In this document: piece after piece, positions 25,427 through 33,729 of the stretch | Numbering within the stretch: position 1 is the stretch's first letter | Layout: each line of letters opens with the position of its first letter | Source of the DNA: Poriferisodalis sp965208895 | GTDB taxonomy: Bacteria > Actinomycetota > Acidimicrobiia > Acidimicrobiales > Poriferisodalaceae | Reading direction: 5' to 3' | Assembly (NCBI RefSeq): GCF_965208895.1 | Contig: NZ_OZ242363.1 | Coordinates: forward strand, 4,278,001-4,342,000 | DNA length: 64,000 bases | Program-made: the position numbers and the translations under genes | The notes under the pieces: generated by a model | Told to the model about the DNA's origin: nothing | Seen by the model: only the letters and a program-made list of their open reading frames with translations | Database searches by the model: none

Positions 25427-26782
25427 CTACTCGGTCTCGGTTTCGGCTGCCGTGCCGGATTCGGCCTCCTCCGCGCCATCGGGGCCCTCACCTTCGGCTT
25501 CAGACTCGGCCTCCGACCCGGTCTCACCGTCGGTATCGGGCGCTGGCGCAGCAGTCGTCGGCGGCGGCTGATGGCGGGCGCAGTCACCCGAGACAATGTC
25601 ATTGATGCGGTCGACGCGGGCCCCTGCAGCAGCAGGCACCGGCGCGCCGTTGGCGTCGAGCAGATGCGGATGGAACGACCAGTCCACGATTTCGTTGCCG
25701 TCGAAGTCGATCTGCAGGACACCCGTCTCGCCAGTGATACCGGACCGGTGATGCCACACGAAATTGCCCAGCGAGTAGGCCACCAGCTTCCCGCCGTCGA
25801 ACGCGACCGGCTGCAGCACGTGTGGGTGCTGGCCGATGACCACGTCGGCGCCGTTGTGCAGCAGCTCGAAGGCGAAATCGCGCTGGCGGCCCTCTGGACA
25901 CGTCATGCGCTCGATGCCCCAATGGACGACGGCAATCACCACGTCTGCCTCGCCTGCGGCCACCCGCACATTGGCGAGCACTCGGTCCCGCTGGTACGCC
26001 GACGCAATTCCCGGACGCGTCTGGGTCGCCGGAAACCCGAGCGGCACAACCATCGAGGCGCCGACGAATGCGACGCGCACACCGGGCCGGACCTCGATCA
26101 CGCGGTGCCGGTACGCATCGGGGCCTCTCGCCCCCGCACCGAGCGCAATCACACCGTTGGCCTCGAGAAGGTCGACGGTGTCGATCAGCGCGTCCGGTCC
26201 GTAGTCCATGGCGTGGTTGTTGGCCAGGTTGGCCACATCCACGCCGGCTGCAGAGATGCGCTCGGCTGCCGACGGCGGCGCCCGGAACACGTACTGCTTG
26301 TCGGCGGGATTTCCGCGCTCGCTGATGACCATCTCCACGTTGACGACCGCGATGTCCGCCGGTCCAAGCGCTGGCTCGATGCCGGCGAACGGGTCGATGC
26401 CGGCTGCTTCGCTGCGGTCCATCAGCACGTCGCCGCCCGCCAGCAGCGTCCACGTCACATCCGGCTCTGTCGTTGTCGCCATGACGACCGCCATTTCGGC
26501 TGTAGCTGTCGTCGCGGCCGCGGCCGAAGCGACCGGTGCGGTGACGGCAACCGCCACGGCTTCGATCTCGATTTCTGCCCCGAGTGCTCCGGCTTCAGCA
26601 GGCGAAGCGGGAGCAGGCGCCCCCGATTGACTGGGCGGCGGCGGCTCGATCCGTACAGGGCCGGCGCTGCATCCAGCGGCCACCGCAGCGGCGCCGACGA
26701 GACCAGCCGCAACAATCCGTGCTGCTGCGACCGTGAGCGTCCGCGCGCTTGGGGGACTGCCGTGCCGCTTGGAGTCACGCAT
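25427..26782 (-). CDS. CapA family lipoprotein (poly-gamma-glutamate-synthesis-like metallophosphatase fold)
   Basis: 451 residues. The N-terminus is a lipoprotein signal ending at the lipobox VAAGC; a Pro/Ala-rich linker follows. The CapA domain has GGDVLMDRS, VVNVEMVISERG, VANLANNHAMDYG, VHWGIERMTCPEG and GQHPHVLQPVAFDGGKLVAY, the metal-binding set of this calcineurin-like subgroup. The last 50 residues are a Glu/Ser/Thr-rich acidic tail. Start ATG 26782 is set by the signal peptide. CapA proteins act at the cell envelope; no capBCE genes are nearby, so the role is probably not polyglutamate synthesis. Confidence 0.88.
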   Translation of the reverse strand: MRDSKRHGSPPSARTLTVAAARIVAAGLVGAAAVAAGCSAGPVRIEPPPPSQSGAPAPASPAEAGALGAEIEIEAVAVAVTAPVASAAAATTATAEMAVVMATTTEPDVTWTLLAGGDVLMDRSEAAGIDPFAGIEPALGPADIAVVNVEMVISERGNPADKQYVFRAPPSAAERISAAGVDVANLANNHAMDYGPDALIDTVDLLEANGVIALGAGARGPDAYRHRVIEVRPGVRVAFVGASMVVPLGFPATQTRPGIASAYQRDRVLANVRVAAGEADVVIAVVHWGIERMTCPEGRQRDFAFELLHNGADVVIGQHPHVLQPVAFDGGKLVAYSLGNFVWHHRSGITGETGVLQIDFDGNEIVDWSFHPHLLDANGAPVPAAAGARVDRINDIVSGDCARHQPPPTTAAPAPDTDGETGSEAESEAEGEGPDGAEEAESGTAAETETE

Positions 26783-26958
26783 GTGAGCGGCACGGCAAGT
26801 GCGTGCAGGCGGGTTCACACATCTCAGGCGCCGGCATCGGCCCGAGCGTATGTCGGTCGGTCGGTGTCCTTCGTGCCGCTGCTCCGAACTAGCGTCGCGC
26901 CCGCAGGGCCGAATCAATCCCTGCGAAGCGCTGAACTCAGCCGAACAGGAGGCCTGAT

Positions 26959-28125
26959 ATGTCGCTCGGAGACACGGTTCAAGGAATTCTCGACCGAGGC
27001 GTCGCCGACGGAGATGTCGTAGGCGCGGTAGCCAGGGTCATCAGTGCCGACGGAGAGATCTGCTCAGCGGCGGCTGGCACACGGGGCGCCGACAGCGACG
27101 TTCCGATGTCTGATGACACCGTGTGCTGGATCGCTTCCATGACCAAGGCCATCACCGGCACCGCGGCGATGCAGCTCGTCGAGCAGGGCCAGCTCTCGCT
27201 CGACGGCCCCGGCGCGGAGGTGCTGCCACTGCTCGGCGAGCTCGACGTGCTGACCGGCTTCGACGACGACGGCAACCCGGTCACCCGGCCCCGCAACGGC
27301 GACATCACGCTGCGTCACCTGCTGACCCACACCGCTGGCATGGGATACGACATCTGGAGCCCGGAGCTGGGCCAGTACGAAGAGGTCACCGGGACGCCCG
27401 GCGTCACCGAGTGCCGGAAGGAAACGCTGAGCATCCCGCTGCTGTTCGACCCCGGCGATCGCTGGTTCTACGGCACGGGCATCGACTGCGCGGGCCAGAT
27501 GGTGGAGGCGGTCTCGGGGATGTCGCTCGGCGAGTACATGTCTGAGCACATCTTCGGGCCGCTGGGTATGACCGACACGTCGTTCAAGATCAGCGACGAC
27601 ATGCGCGCTCGCATTTCGGCGATGCAAGCGCGGATGGAGGATGGCTCGCTGGTCGAGATGCCATTCGAGATCCCTCAAGAGCCCGAGTTCGAGATGGGCG
27701 GCGGCGGCCTGTACTCCACCGTCGACGACTACTGCCGCTTCCTGGCCATGATGCTGAACGGCGGCAGCCTCAACGGCAACGAAATCGTGTCACCCGAAAC
27801 GCATGCGCAGATGGTCACCAATGCCATGGGCGACTTGCGCGTCACGATGCTTCCGACCGCCATCCCGCCGTACTCGTTTGACGCTGAGTTCTTCCCCGGC
27901 GTCGAGAAATCGTGGGGCCTGACATTCCAGATCAACGAGGAACCCGCTCCGACGGGGCGCCCGGCCGGCGGCCTCATGTGGGCCGGTTTGGCCAACTCCT
28001 ACTTCTGGATCGATCTGCAAAACCAGGTGGCCGGCTGCTACATCAGCCAGCAGGTGCCGTTTGCGGATCCCCGGTCATACGGACTCTACGAAGCCATCGA
28101 GACCGCTACGTACAACAGCCTGTAA
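26959..28125 (+). CDS. Beta-lactamase-fold serine hydrolase
   Basis: 388 residues, class C beta-lactamase/esterase superfamily. SxxK is in WIASMTKAITG, the catalytic Tyr motif in FYGTGIDCAG (YxG rather than YxN), and the LLTHTAGMGYDIW segment is typical of EstB-like hydrolases. No signal peptide, so a cytoplasmic esterase or amidase is more likely than a true beta-lactamase. ATG 26959 has ACAGGAGGCC upstream. It is the last gene before the fabF-linked island. Confidence 0.9.
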   Translation: MSLGDTVQGILDRGVADGDVVGAVARVISADGEICSAAAGTRGADSDVPMSDDTVCWIASMTKAITGTAAMQLVEQGQLSLDGPGAEVLPLLGELDVLTGFDDDGNPVTRPRNGDITLRHLLTHTAGMGYDIWSPELGQYEEVTGTPGVTECRKETLSIPLLFDPGDRWFYGTGIDCAGQMVEAVSGMSLGEYMSEHIFGPLGMTDTSFKISDDMRARISAMQARMEDGSLVEMPFEIPQEPEFEMGGGGLYSTVDDYCRFLAMMLNGGSLNGNEIVSPETHAQMVTNAMGDLRVTMLPTAIPPYSFDAEFFPGVEKSWGLTFQINEEPAPTGRPAGGLMWAGLANSYFWIDLQNQVAGCYISQQVPFADPRSYGLYEAIETATYNSL

Positions 28126-28273
28126 GGACTCAAGCCGCTCGGCGCAGATGTCATAGTTGGGGGGGTAGGGGACGCTGCGATGTTGCGATCTGCTGGATCG
28201 CTGGAGCAGAGGGTCCAACTCCGTCCCTGCGCGCGAACCAACTAGCCCTCGTTCTCGGCTTGTCTGGGAACCA

Positions 28274-28322
28274 AGCAGGGCCGAGCACGATGCGGCCGTT
28301 GTGGCCTCCGAAGACAAACGAG
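28274..28322 (-). repeat. Relic of the fabF 3' end (left boundary of island)
   Basis: Read on the minus strand it encodes SFVFGGHNGRIVLGPA followed by TGG, against SFGFGGHNGCIVLGPA then stop in the intact fabF. Forty-three of 49 bases match by my manual alignment with 32257-32305. The stretch 28126-28398 holds no other recognisable gene. Confidence 0.7.
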
Positions 28323-28398
28323 AACAGCATGTTGGGCCGAGCTGTGCCCTCCATAATAGACCTCCAGACCAGCGGTCCAACAGAGGTTGTCTAAGACT

Positions 28399-29439
28399 TC
28401 ATGTGGCGGTTGCGGAGTTGACAACAAGCCGATGGGCGAGCCGAGCGACTGCGTTCACGACACGGGTACGGCCGTCGTTCGCTACGACGGCAGATGCTCG
28501 TCGCTCTTGCAAATCGAAGACGAACGCCGAGGACCACATCGTGTTCGAGCCGACTATCTCGAAACGAGTGTTGGATTCTTCTAGCGGCTGCATCGCAGTC
28601 TTAGCCGCGTGGTTACACGAGACTTTGAGCACTTTCATACACGTCTCGGGTGGGAGCAATTCCACCGCCGGGTCGACGAGGGCCGTGAGTAGTGATAGCA
28701 CGTCACCGAGGGACATATGCAGTGTGCCTGCTGACGAATAGACGGCTGGGTTGTCGCTGTAGGTACTCTGCGGATCACGCGGTGAAGAGCGGCCGAATTC
28801 AAATGGGCCAAGTCGAAGTCGCGCTCTGTGGCCACGTATTCTCGGGGGTGGGCCAAATCCGGCTGAAGTGATCGACAACTCATCAAGAAGATGCTCTTGA
28901 AGCGATAGTTCGAACGGACCAACACCTAATCGATCGATAATCGCGCCCACCAGAATATACCCGACATTGGAATATACGGGATACGAAATTGGTCTTGTTG
29001 GCGACGAGAGAGCTTCCATAGCTATCGACGTCCGCTGAATTGCAAGTTCTCCAGTATGATGCCAATGTTCGTACATCACACTGCGTGGTAGATCACTTGC
29101 GATTGACACGCGATGCTGGAGCAAGTCACCCACAGTCACAGTTTGCCAATCATCATCAACCGGAAATTCACTCATAAAGTAGCTGGCCACAGGACTACGC
29201 CAGTCGCACCGTCCCAGTTCGACAAATTTGGCCCACAGACAGCATGTGAACAGCTTTGTACATGATCCCAAGTGCCACTGATCTTTGGCTTCGACACGCT
29301 GAGCTGAACCGTCCGCACAAAGGCCACGAACATCCGTCGCGACGACGATTCCATTTCCGGTTATCGCCGCTCCCACAGCTGTCGCCATTTCTGACAGACC
29401 CCAATAATTCCACCATTCGACCAAGTCGTTATCCCGCAC
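28399..29439 (-). CDS. Beta-lactamase-fold serine hydrolase (island operon, last gene)
   Basis: 346 residues with the SxxK motif in HLGSCTKLF and the YxN motif in YPVYSNVGYIL, the catalytic pair of the class C beta-lactamase/DD-peptidase fold. HRVSIASDLPR and the C-terminal FDLQERRASAVVAND are in keeping with that family. It has no signal peptide. GTG 29439 is chosen because AAGGGAG lies 7 nt upstream and it begins 17 nt after the HTTM gene stop; an earlier ATG (29508) would overlap that gene. Base composition is AT-richer than the chromosomal hydrolase at 26959. In a peptide system it could process or inactivate the product; that is inference. Confidence 0.8.
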   Translation of the reverse strand: MRDNDLVEWWNYWGLSEMATAVGAAITGNGIVVATDVRGLCADGSAQRVEAKDQWHLGSCTKLFTCCLWAKFVELGRCDWRSPVASYFMSEFPVDDDWQTVTVGDLLQHRVSIASDLPRSVMYEHWHHTGELAIQRTSIAMEALSSPTRPISYPVYSNVGYILVGAIIDRLGVGPFELSLQEHLLDELSITSAGFGPPPRIRGHRARLRLGPFEFGRSSPRDPQSTYSDNPAVYSSAGTLHMSLGDVLSLLTALVDPAVELLPPETCMKVLKVSCNHAAKTAMQPLEESNTRFEIVGSNTMWSSAFVFDLQERRASAVVANDGRTRVVNAVARLAHRLVVNSATAT

Positions 29440-29456
29440 TATTTTCTCCCTTCGTG

Positions 29457-30446
29457 CTATCTTATTTTCGCGAAAGCACGACGTGTTCGACGACTCATGC
29501 CGCCGCATATTCGTAGTAGCCCGACCCTACAAGCGTCATACTCTGAGTCCTTGATCAATACGCATTCTGTAGCAAGCATGAAGCTGGCAAAGGAGGTCAA
29601 GCCCATGAATAGGGCTATTGATCCGTGAAATGGTATCGCAAAAGCCAAGAAAGCAAATCGCCCGATTCTAGACAGGAGTAATGCAGGCATCGAAATTTGA
29701 AAGAAGATCGTCAAATAGGATGCTATAAGTCCGAATGTCAGACTACTGCGAAGTATATCCGTCAATGGTGGCCAAGAGAACTCCGGCACTTGAAAGATAT
29801 AGTATAGCGCTGTGCCCTCAAACCAGGTGCTCCCTTGGGCCTTGTATAACCCAGATAGCAAATAGAGGATAGAAAGCTGGGTGATGACTGCTGCTACCGC
29901 TACATTATGCAAGAACGTTGCAATTGAGTTCCTTTGAGTCGGGCGTGTCGCATAGGAATGCCTCGGCCGAAGAGCTATTGCACTTGAGTCAGCTAACATG
30001 AGCCAAAACAGAACAAGTAGCGCGATATTGTCTCCACCGTCCAGAATGATTGGGTTCCGGTGGTATAGAGAAGCGACGAATATATATTGTAAGACTACGC
30101 CGAACCTGCCAAGAGTTCCAAGCGTAAAGAGCAATGTGACTATAATACCTATGTGAAAAATCAGCTCGAAATATAGGGCTTGGTCACTCAGCTGAAATAG
30201 GCTGAAATAGGGGAACACCGATACTTGCTGAAATAGATCGTATGAGTATAAACCTTGTGGCCCCCACAGGTAAGACCTGTCCTGGTGATTCGTTATAGCC
30301 AACAGTAACCATGACATTCCGTAGCCAATGCGAACCAGTGCGATTCCATAAGTACAGTAGCGATGACTCCAGATCTTCTGGGTATTGTCAGCAATGAGAT
30401 CAGACACAGTGAGATCGCGGTTTATTGCGATAGGATTTGAAGCCAT
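29457..30446 (-). CDS. HTTM domain (SdpB-like / vitamin-K-carboxylase-like) membrane protein
   Basis: 329 residues with about seven or eight hydrophobic segments. The family hallmarks are visible: LVRIGYGMSWLLLA at the N-terminus, HRNPIILDGGDNIALLVLFW in the middle and QLSILYLLSGLYKAQGSTWF then EGTALYYIFQVPEF. The HTTM family includes SdpB of Bacillus subtilis, which with SdpA is needed to mature the SDP toxin peptide, and is distantly related to gamma-carboxylases. The start lies 25 nt inside the upstream gene, so they are co-translated. Membrane-located. Confidence 0.85.
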   Translation of the reverse strand: MASNPIAINRDLTVSDLIADNTQKIWSHRYCTYGIALVRIGYGMSWLLLAITNHQDRSYLWGPQGLYSYDLFQQVSVFPYFSLFQLSDQALYFELIFHIGIIVTLLFTLGTLGRFGVVLQYIFVASLYHRNPIILDGGDNIALLVLFWLMLADSSAIALRPRHSYATRPTQRNSIATFLHNVAVAAVITQLSILYLLSGLYKAQGSTWFEGTALYYIFQVPEFSWPPLTDILRSSLTFGLIASYLTIFFQISMPALLLSRIGRFAFLAFAIPFHGSIALFMGLTSFASFMLATECVLIKDSEYDACRVGLLRICGGMSRRTRRAFAKIR

Positions 30447-31222
30447 GGAGAATCGATTATCGTCGGATGGCTGATATATGAGCTGTCATTTCGTCGAGAG
30501 AATGGGACCGCATTGGCATAAACTAGTCTCAATTGAGCTTCTATCCGCGCCGGTCTATTCCGCTGGAAAGATTGAAGCTCGGGCAAATCCGGTGCAATGT
30601 ACGGCAATTCTGCCTGCGCAAAAGAACGTATCACTTCTCGAACCGGTTCTGGAAAGAGAGCGGCCGCGTCCGTATTGCACTCGTGGTCAGACATCGTCCC
30701 GGTCTGGTCGACATTCTCAAAGAGGGCACTGCAAGGAGAAACATCACCATCCAACGCGTCGAGACGTAGGAGTATCGGATGCCGGTAATTTACGGTGCCG
30801 AGAACGGACGAAACAATGCGAGTTCGTAAAGGAGGAAAGAATCTCGTCGCGTGAAGGGACGAGATCTTCGGACTCGTAATGTCGATGAATTCGGTAGTCT
30901 TCTCGCTATTGATTCCGTCTCGCACACGGACTCTGAGCAGAAGGCCCTGCGCGGAATCTAATGGCTCTGGAGCAAAAAGTTGCCAGTTTTGATAAAACAG
31001 CGGCTCAACGTAACGTGATATAGGGCCATGCAAGCGCACGCTCACAGGATTGATGGGCAAGGTATAGAGCAATATCATCAGAAAGTGAAGGCACATAGTG
31101 GCAAATGCGATGCCGGTGACGATGATACGGAGTTTAGGGAAGGTGCTGACATTTGTTCTAGGCAGCACGTCTAGGCCCCGACGAGATCTTTCGCGATTTC
31201 TCTTTGTCTTGTCAGAGGGCAC
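30422..31222 (-). CDS. DUF5819/SdpA-like membrane-anchored protein
   Basis: 266 residues. One membrane segment is at about residues 31-55 (IIVTGIAFATMCLHFLMILL), preceded by a basic cytoplasmic tail, so the bulk would face outside. Just after the membrane comes HGPISRYVEPLFYQNWQLFA followed by PEP; the PI-Y-P-F-QNW-LFAP pattern is the mark of DUF5819 proteins, which I recall being encoded beside HTTM proteins and regard as SdpA-like. GTG start at 31222 has GGGAGG 5 nt upstream. Family assignment is from memory of the motif and should be checked by profile search. Confidence 0.7.
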   Translation of the reverse strand: MPSDKTKRNRERSRRGLDVLPRTNVSTFPKLRIIVTGIAFATMCLHFLMILLYTLPINPVSVRLHGPISRYVEPLFYQNWQLFAPEPLDSAQGLLLRVRVRDGINSEKTTEFIDITSPKISSLHATRFFPPLRTRIVSSVLGTVNYRHPILLRLDALDGDVSPCSALFENVDQTGTMSDHECNTDAAALFPEPVREVIRSFAQAELPYIAPDLPELQSFQRNRPARIEAQLRLVYANAVPFSRRNDSSYISHPTIIDSPWLQILSQ

Positions 31223-31260
31223 CAGTCCTCCCGGAAACGACCCGGTTTCTGGCTACGGGT

Positions 31261-31629
31261 TCACCTATCGAAGATTCGGTCAATGTCGATGGGATCTAGG
31301 CCACCAGGTGAGTTGCTAAACGCATGACTTGGTTGATAACCAAAGTAGTTGTTCGCGAGGTCGAGGGCGAGATTGACGACACCGCGGCTGTTCGCCGCGT
31401 ATGCTCCCCGTTGTGCTCTGAATACATCGCGCGCAAGATTCCAGTACTTGCGCATGTCGTTCCATATTTGGTACTGTTCCGGTGACGTGTCGCCATCTGG
31501 CGAAGACTTGGCCATCTCCATCATGTGTGATTGCGCTGGGTCTCGAGCCGCACCCGTTGCCGTGTCTAGAACGAATAGCGTTGCGCATATCGTGCTGAGT
31601 GTGAGGATTATCTTTGCTGTTCTGGCCAT
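31261..31629 (-). CDS. Small secreted protein, candidate peptide precursor
   Basis: 122 residues. MARTAKIILTLSTICATLFV is a clear Sec signal (basic start, hydrophobic core), with probable cleavage near TATGA-ARD. The mature part (about 95 residues) is polar and helical: EQYQIWNDMRKYWNLARD, then RGVVNLALDLANNYFGYQ and an acidic end DPIDIDRIFDR. There are no Cys in the mature part. I do not recognise a family. It sits first or second in the operon before the SdpA/SdpB-like pair, the place an SdpC-like precursor would occupy. AGGAAA lies upstream of the ATG. Confidence 0.7.
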   Translation of the reverse strand: MARTAKIILTLSTICATLFVLDTATGAARDPAQSHMMEMAKSSPDGDTSPEQYQIWNDMRKYWNLARDVFRAQRGAYAANSRGVVNLALDLANNYFGYQPSHAFSNSPGGLDPIDIDRIFDR

Positions 31630-31679
31630 CGAATGTTTCCTATCTGTTCAATTGTGATGGGTGAATATCGGATATGATC

Positions 31680-32012
31680 TCAGTAGTTGGCGCGATTTCT
31701 GTCGATGTTTCGATTGTCACTGTATTGATTGTTATTGCTGTCGCATGGGTTGGGGAGGTTGATCGGGCCAGCGCTTGATCTGGCTAGCTGACCTAATGTT
31801 GGTATCAGCCGTATGCGGTTCGCTACTGGCTCGCTGCAGCGGGTTTCTATGATTGGAATCGGGCACGCATGACGAGGGCGATGGAAGATGTCGATAGTTC
31901 GAAACATCCCATGCGCGATTGAACAATTGGCACTGGCCGTTCGGGTTGTGCCAATCAGTGTGTCGGCATCTGTGTGGGCTTGAACGGTGGAGCCGACGAC
32001 CGCGTCTTGCAT
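31680..32012 (-). CDS. Unrecognised island ORF, probably 5'-truncated by a G12 frameshift
   Basis: 110 residues from ATG 32012. It contains four Cys and a polar Asn-rich C-terminus (CDSNNNQYSDNRNIDRN), and resembles no family I know. The frame stays open far upstream (AQAQNLGISAADPYSNGIRR just before) but has no ATG, GTG or TTG until it reaches fabF. Upstream of the G12 tract another frame offers ATG 32230 with a moderately hydrophobic ALTVASTLAVG. A tract of 13 or 10 G would fuse the two into one protein of about 180 residues with a possible signal peptide. It ends 50 nt before the secreted-protein gene. Confidence 0.5.
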   Translation of the reverse strand: MQDAVVGSTVQAHTDADTLIGTTRTASANCSIAHGMFRTIDIFHRPRHACPIPIIETRCSEPVANRIRLIPTLGQLARSSAGPINLPNPCDSNNNQYSDNRNIDRNRANY

Positions 32013-32086
32013 TTGAACGGTGACTCGGGTGCGTCGGTACGAAGCCCGGCGAATGCCATTGGAGTAGGGATCCGCTGCAGATATCC

Positions 32087-32230
32087 CTAAGTTCTGGGCC
32101 TGCGCAGGTGGCTTTCGGGCGGGGTGTTGCCCCCCCCCCCCTCCCCGACTGCGAGTGTCGACGCCACTGTCAGTGCCCGAGGTGCGACATTCTGGTGATG
32201 GAGATGTGCCGCGGCCACGGTTCGGATCAT
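32087..32230 (-). CDS. Short ORF upstream of the G12 tract (5' part of a split gene?)
   Basis: 47 codons from ATG 32230, 24 nt beyond the fabF stop, to TAG at 32087-32089. It reads MIRTVAAAHLHHQNV, then PRALTVASTLAVGEGGGG, and leaves the putative coding frame at the tract. No good ribosome-binding site is seen. On its own it is weak; its interest is that one inserted base would join it to the 110-residue ORF. Confidence 0.35.
   Translation of the reverse strand: MIRTVAAAHLHHQNVAPRALTVASTLAVGEGGGGNTPPESHLRRPRT
32130..32141. repeat. C12 (G12 in coding sense) homopolymer tract
   Basis: Twelve C on the plus strand, followed by TCCCC. It falls exactly where the two partial reading frames of the island ORF part. 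It is one of only two homopolymers of 11 or more that I noticed in the window. Confidence 0.85.
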
Positions 32231-32253
32231 AGCAGTATAAAGAATGTTGGTGC

Positions 32254-33429
32254 TCAGGCGGGGCCGAGCACGATGCAGCCGTTGTGGCCGCCGAAGCCGA
32301 ACGAGTTGCTGAGCGACGGGCCCGGCTCCCAGTCGGCCGCTTGACCGGTCACCAAGCGGAACTCCGCAAGCTCGGGATCGGGAGTGGTCCAGCCCGCCGT
32401 CGGTGGGATCTTGCGGTGACGCATCGACAGCAGCACCGCGATCGCCTCCAGCGCTCCCGCGGCACCCAGCGCATGGCCGGTGACGCCCTTCGTAGACGTC
32501 ACCAGCGGCCCGTTCGGGCCGAACAGCTTGTTGAGCGCCTCCGCCTCAGCGGCATCGTTCAACGGAGTCGAGGTGCCGTGCGCGTTCACGTGCGCGATGT
32601 CGTCGGGGGTGAGGCCGGCGTCCTCGATCGCGAGTTGCATGCAGCGCAGCGCTCCCGCGCCGCCCGGAGCCGGTGCGGTGATGTGATGGGCGTCGGCATT
32701 CGACGCGGTACCCAGCACTTCTCCGTAGATCTTTGCTCCCCGCGAGACCGCTGACTCCCACTCCTCGAGAATCAGGGTGGCTGCGCCCTCAGTCATCATG
32801 AAGCCGTCACGGTTCTTGTCGAACGGCATGGAGACACCGCTCGTCGACAAAGCAGTCATGTTGACGAAGCCTGCAGTGCCAACGGGGGTCATCACCGATT
32901 CGCAGCCACCGGCCACGATCACGTCAGCGACTCCTGTGCGGATCAGCCGAGCTGCGTACCCGACAGCGTGCGTTCCTGCTGCGCAGGCCGTGGTCAGCAC
33001 CTCGCAAGGGCCGGCTAGGCCGAAGCGCATGGAGATGGCAGCCCCGGGGGCGTTGGGCATCATCATCGGGACCATGAACGGCGACACCCGACGCGCACCC
33101 TTGCGGTCGAGCACGAGAACCTGGTCTTCGAAGGTCTGCAGGCCGCCGACACCAGTGCCGTAGATCACCCCGCAGCGATCCGGGTCGGTCGCCAAGTCGC
33201 CTGCATCGGCGATCGCGTGTGCGGCCGATGCCATGCCGAGCTGAGTCGACCGATCAGCCCGCCGCGCCTCCTTGGGATTGTCGTAGAACGGCGCTGGATC
33301 GAAGTCGGTGACCCGGCGCTCGCCCTCTGGCGGCTCGGAGTTCAAGCCTTGCCAGAAGTCGTCGATGCCGGTCCCGGCGCATGAGATGACGCCGAGGCCG
33401 ACGACAGCTACTCGCCGGCTGTCGCTCAC
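32254..33429 (-). CDS. fabF: 3-oxoacyl-ACP synthase II
   Basis: 391 residues. The condensing-enzyme triad is complete: Cys in TTACAAGTHAVG, His in NAHGTSTPLND and His in VTGHALGAAGALE; the C-terminal FGFGGHNGCIVLGP loop is standard. It elongates acyl-ACP with malonyl-ACP. The GTG start overlaps the acpP stop (GTGA), so it is translationally coupled and is the last gene of fabD-fabH-fabG-acpP-fabF. The island starts directly behind its stop codon. Confidence 0.95.
   Translation of the reverse strand: MSDSRRVAVVGLGVISCAGTGIDDFWQGLNSEPPEGERRVTDFDPAPFYDNPKEARRADRSTQLGMASAAHAIADAGDLATDPDRCGVIYGTGVGGLQTFEDQVLVLDRKGARRVSPFMVPMMMPNAPGAAISMRFGLAGPCEVLTTACAAGTHAVGYAARLIRTGVADVIVAGGCESVMTPVGTAGFVNMTALSTSGVSMPFDKNRDGFMMTEGAATLILEEWESAVSRGAKIYGEVLGTASNADAHHITAPAPGGAGALRCMQLAIEDAGLTPDDIAHVNAHGTSTPLNDAAEAEALNKLFGPNGPLVTSTKGVTGHALGAAGALEAIAVLLSMRHRKIPPTAGWTTPDPELAEFRLVTGQAADWEPGPSLSNSFGFGGHNGCIVLGPA
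32257..32305 (-). repeat. 3' end of intact fabF, right boundary copy
   Basis: The last codons of fabF before its TGA at 32254-32256; partner of 28274-28322. Several of the differences fall at third codon positions, suggesting that the two copies diverged as coding sequence in different hosts. Confidence 0.7.
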
Positions 33430-33659
33430 AGTTTCGATTCGACCAGCTCGATCGCGTGCGCGACGGTGGTGACGCCTTCGAGTTCTTCCTCGTCGACGCT
33501 GATGTCGAACTCCTCTTCCAAGGCCATCACCAACTCGACGAGGTCCAGGCTGTCGGCGTCGAGGTCGTCGGCGAAGCTGGCCTCGGGCGTGACTTGCTCG
33601 GGATCCACGGCCAGCACCTCGACGGCGCAGTCACGGAATCGATCCAACGTGTCACTCAT
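33426..33659 (-). CDS. acpP: Acyl carrier protein
   Basis: 77 residues, acidic, with the phosphopantetheine site DADSLDLVELV (Ser attachment residue) at the start of helix II. It carries growing acyl chains for the Fab enzymes encoded on both sides. It overlaps fabF by 4 nt, and a copy of the dispersed repeat separates it from fabG upstream. Confidence 0.96.
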   Translation of the reverse strand: MSDTLDRFRDCAVEVLAVDPEQVTPEASFADDLDADSLDLVELVMALEEEFDISVDEEELEGVTTVAHAIELVESKL

Positions 33660-33729
33660 GCTGATCCCCTCATGTGCGGGCGGTCAAGCGCACGATCCCC
33701 CGGCGGCCGTGCGAGTGCGCAGTGTAGGT

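Larger units (their letters stand above)
28274..32305. mobile_element. Putative genomic island integrated behind fabF
   Basis: The segment between two copies of the fabF 3' end is visibly AT-richer than its surroundings; many lines near 29.5-31.0 kb are around 40-50% GC against well over 60% outside. All its clear genes run on the minus strand, the direction of fabF. The intact fabF touches the right end, and a diverged 49-bp copy of its 3' terminus (43 of 49 matching by eye) marks the left end, in the same orientation. That is the pattern left by elements that recombine into the 3' end of a gene. No integrase is visible, so the element may be immobile now. Confidence 0.55.

Noticed and set aside
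26959..28125. The serine hydrolase at 27-28 kb as part of the island system with the hydrolase at 28.4-29.4 kb
   Set aside because: It is on the opposite strand, outside the fabF relic, and has host-like high GC; the shared fold appears to be coincidence.
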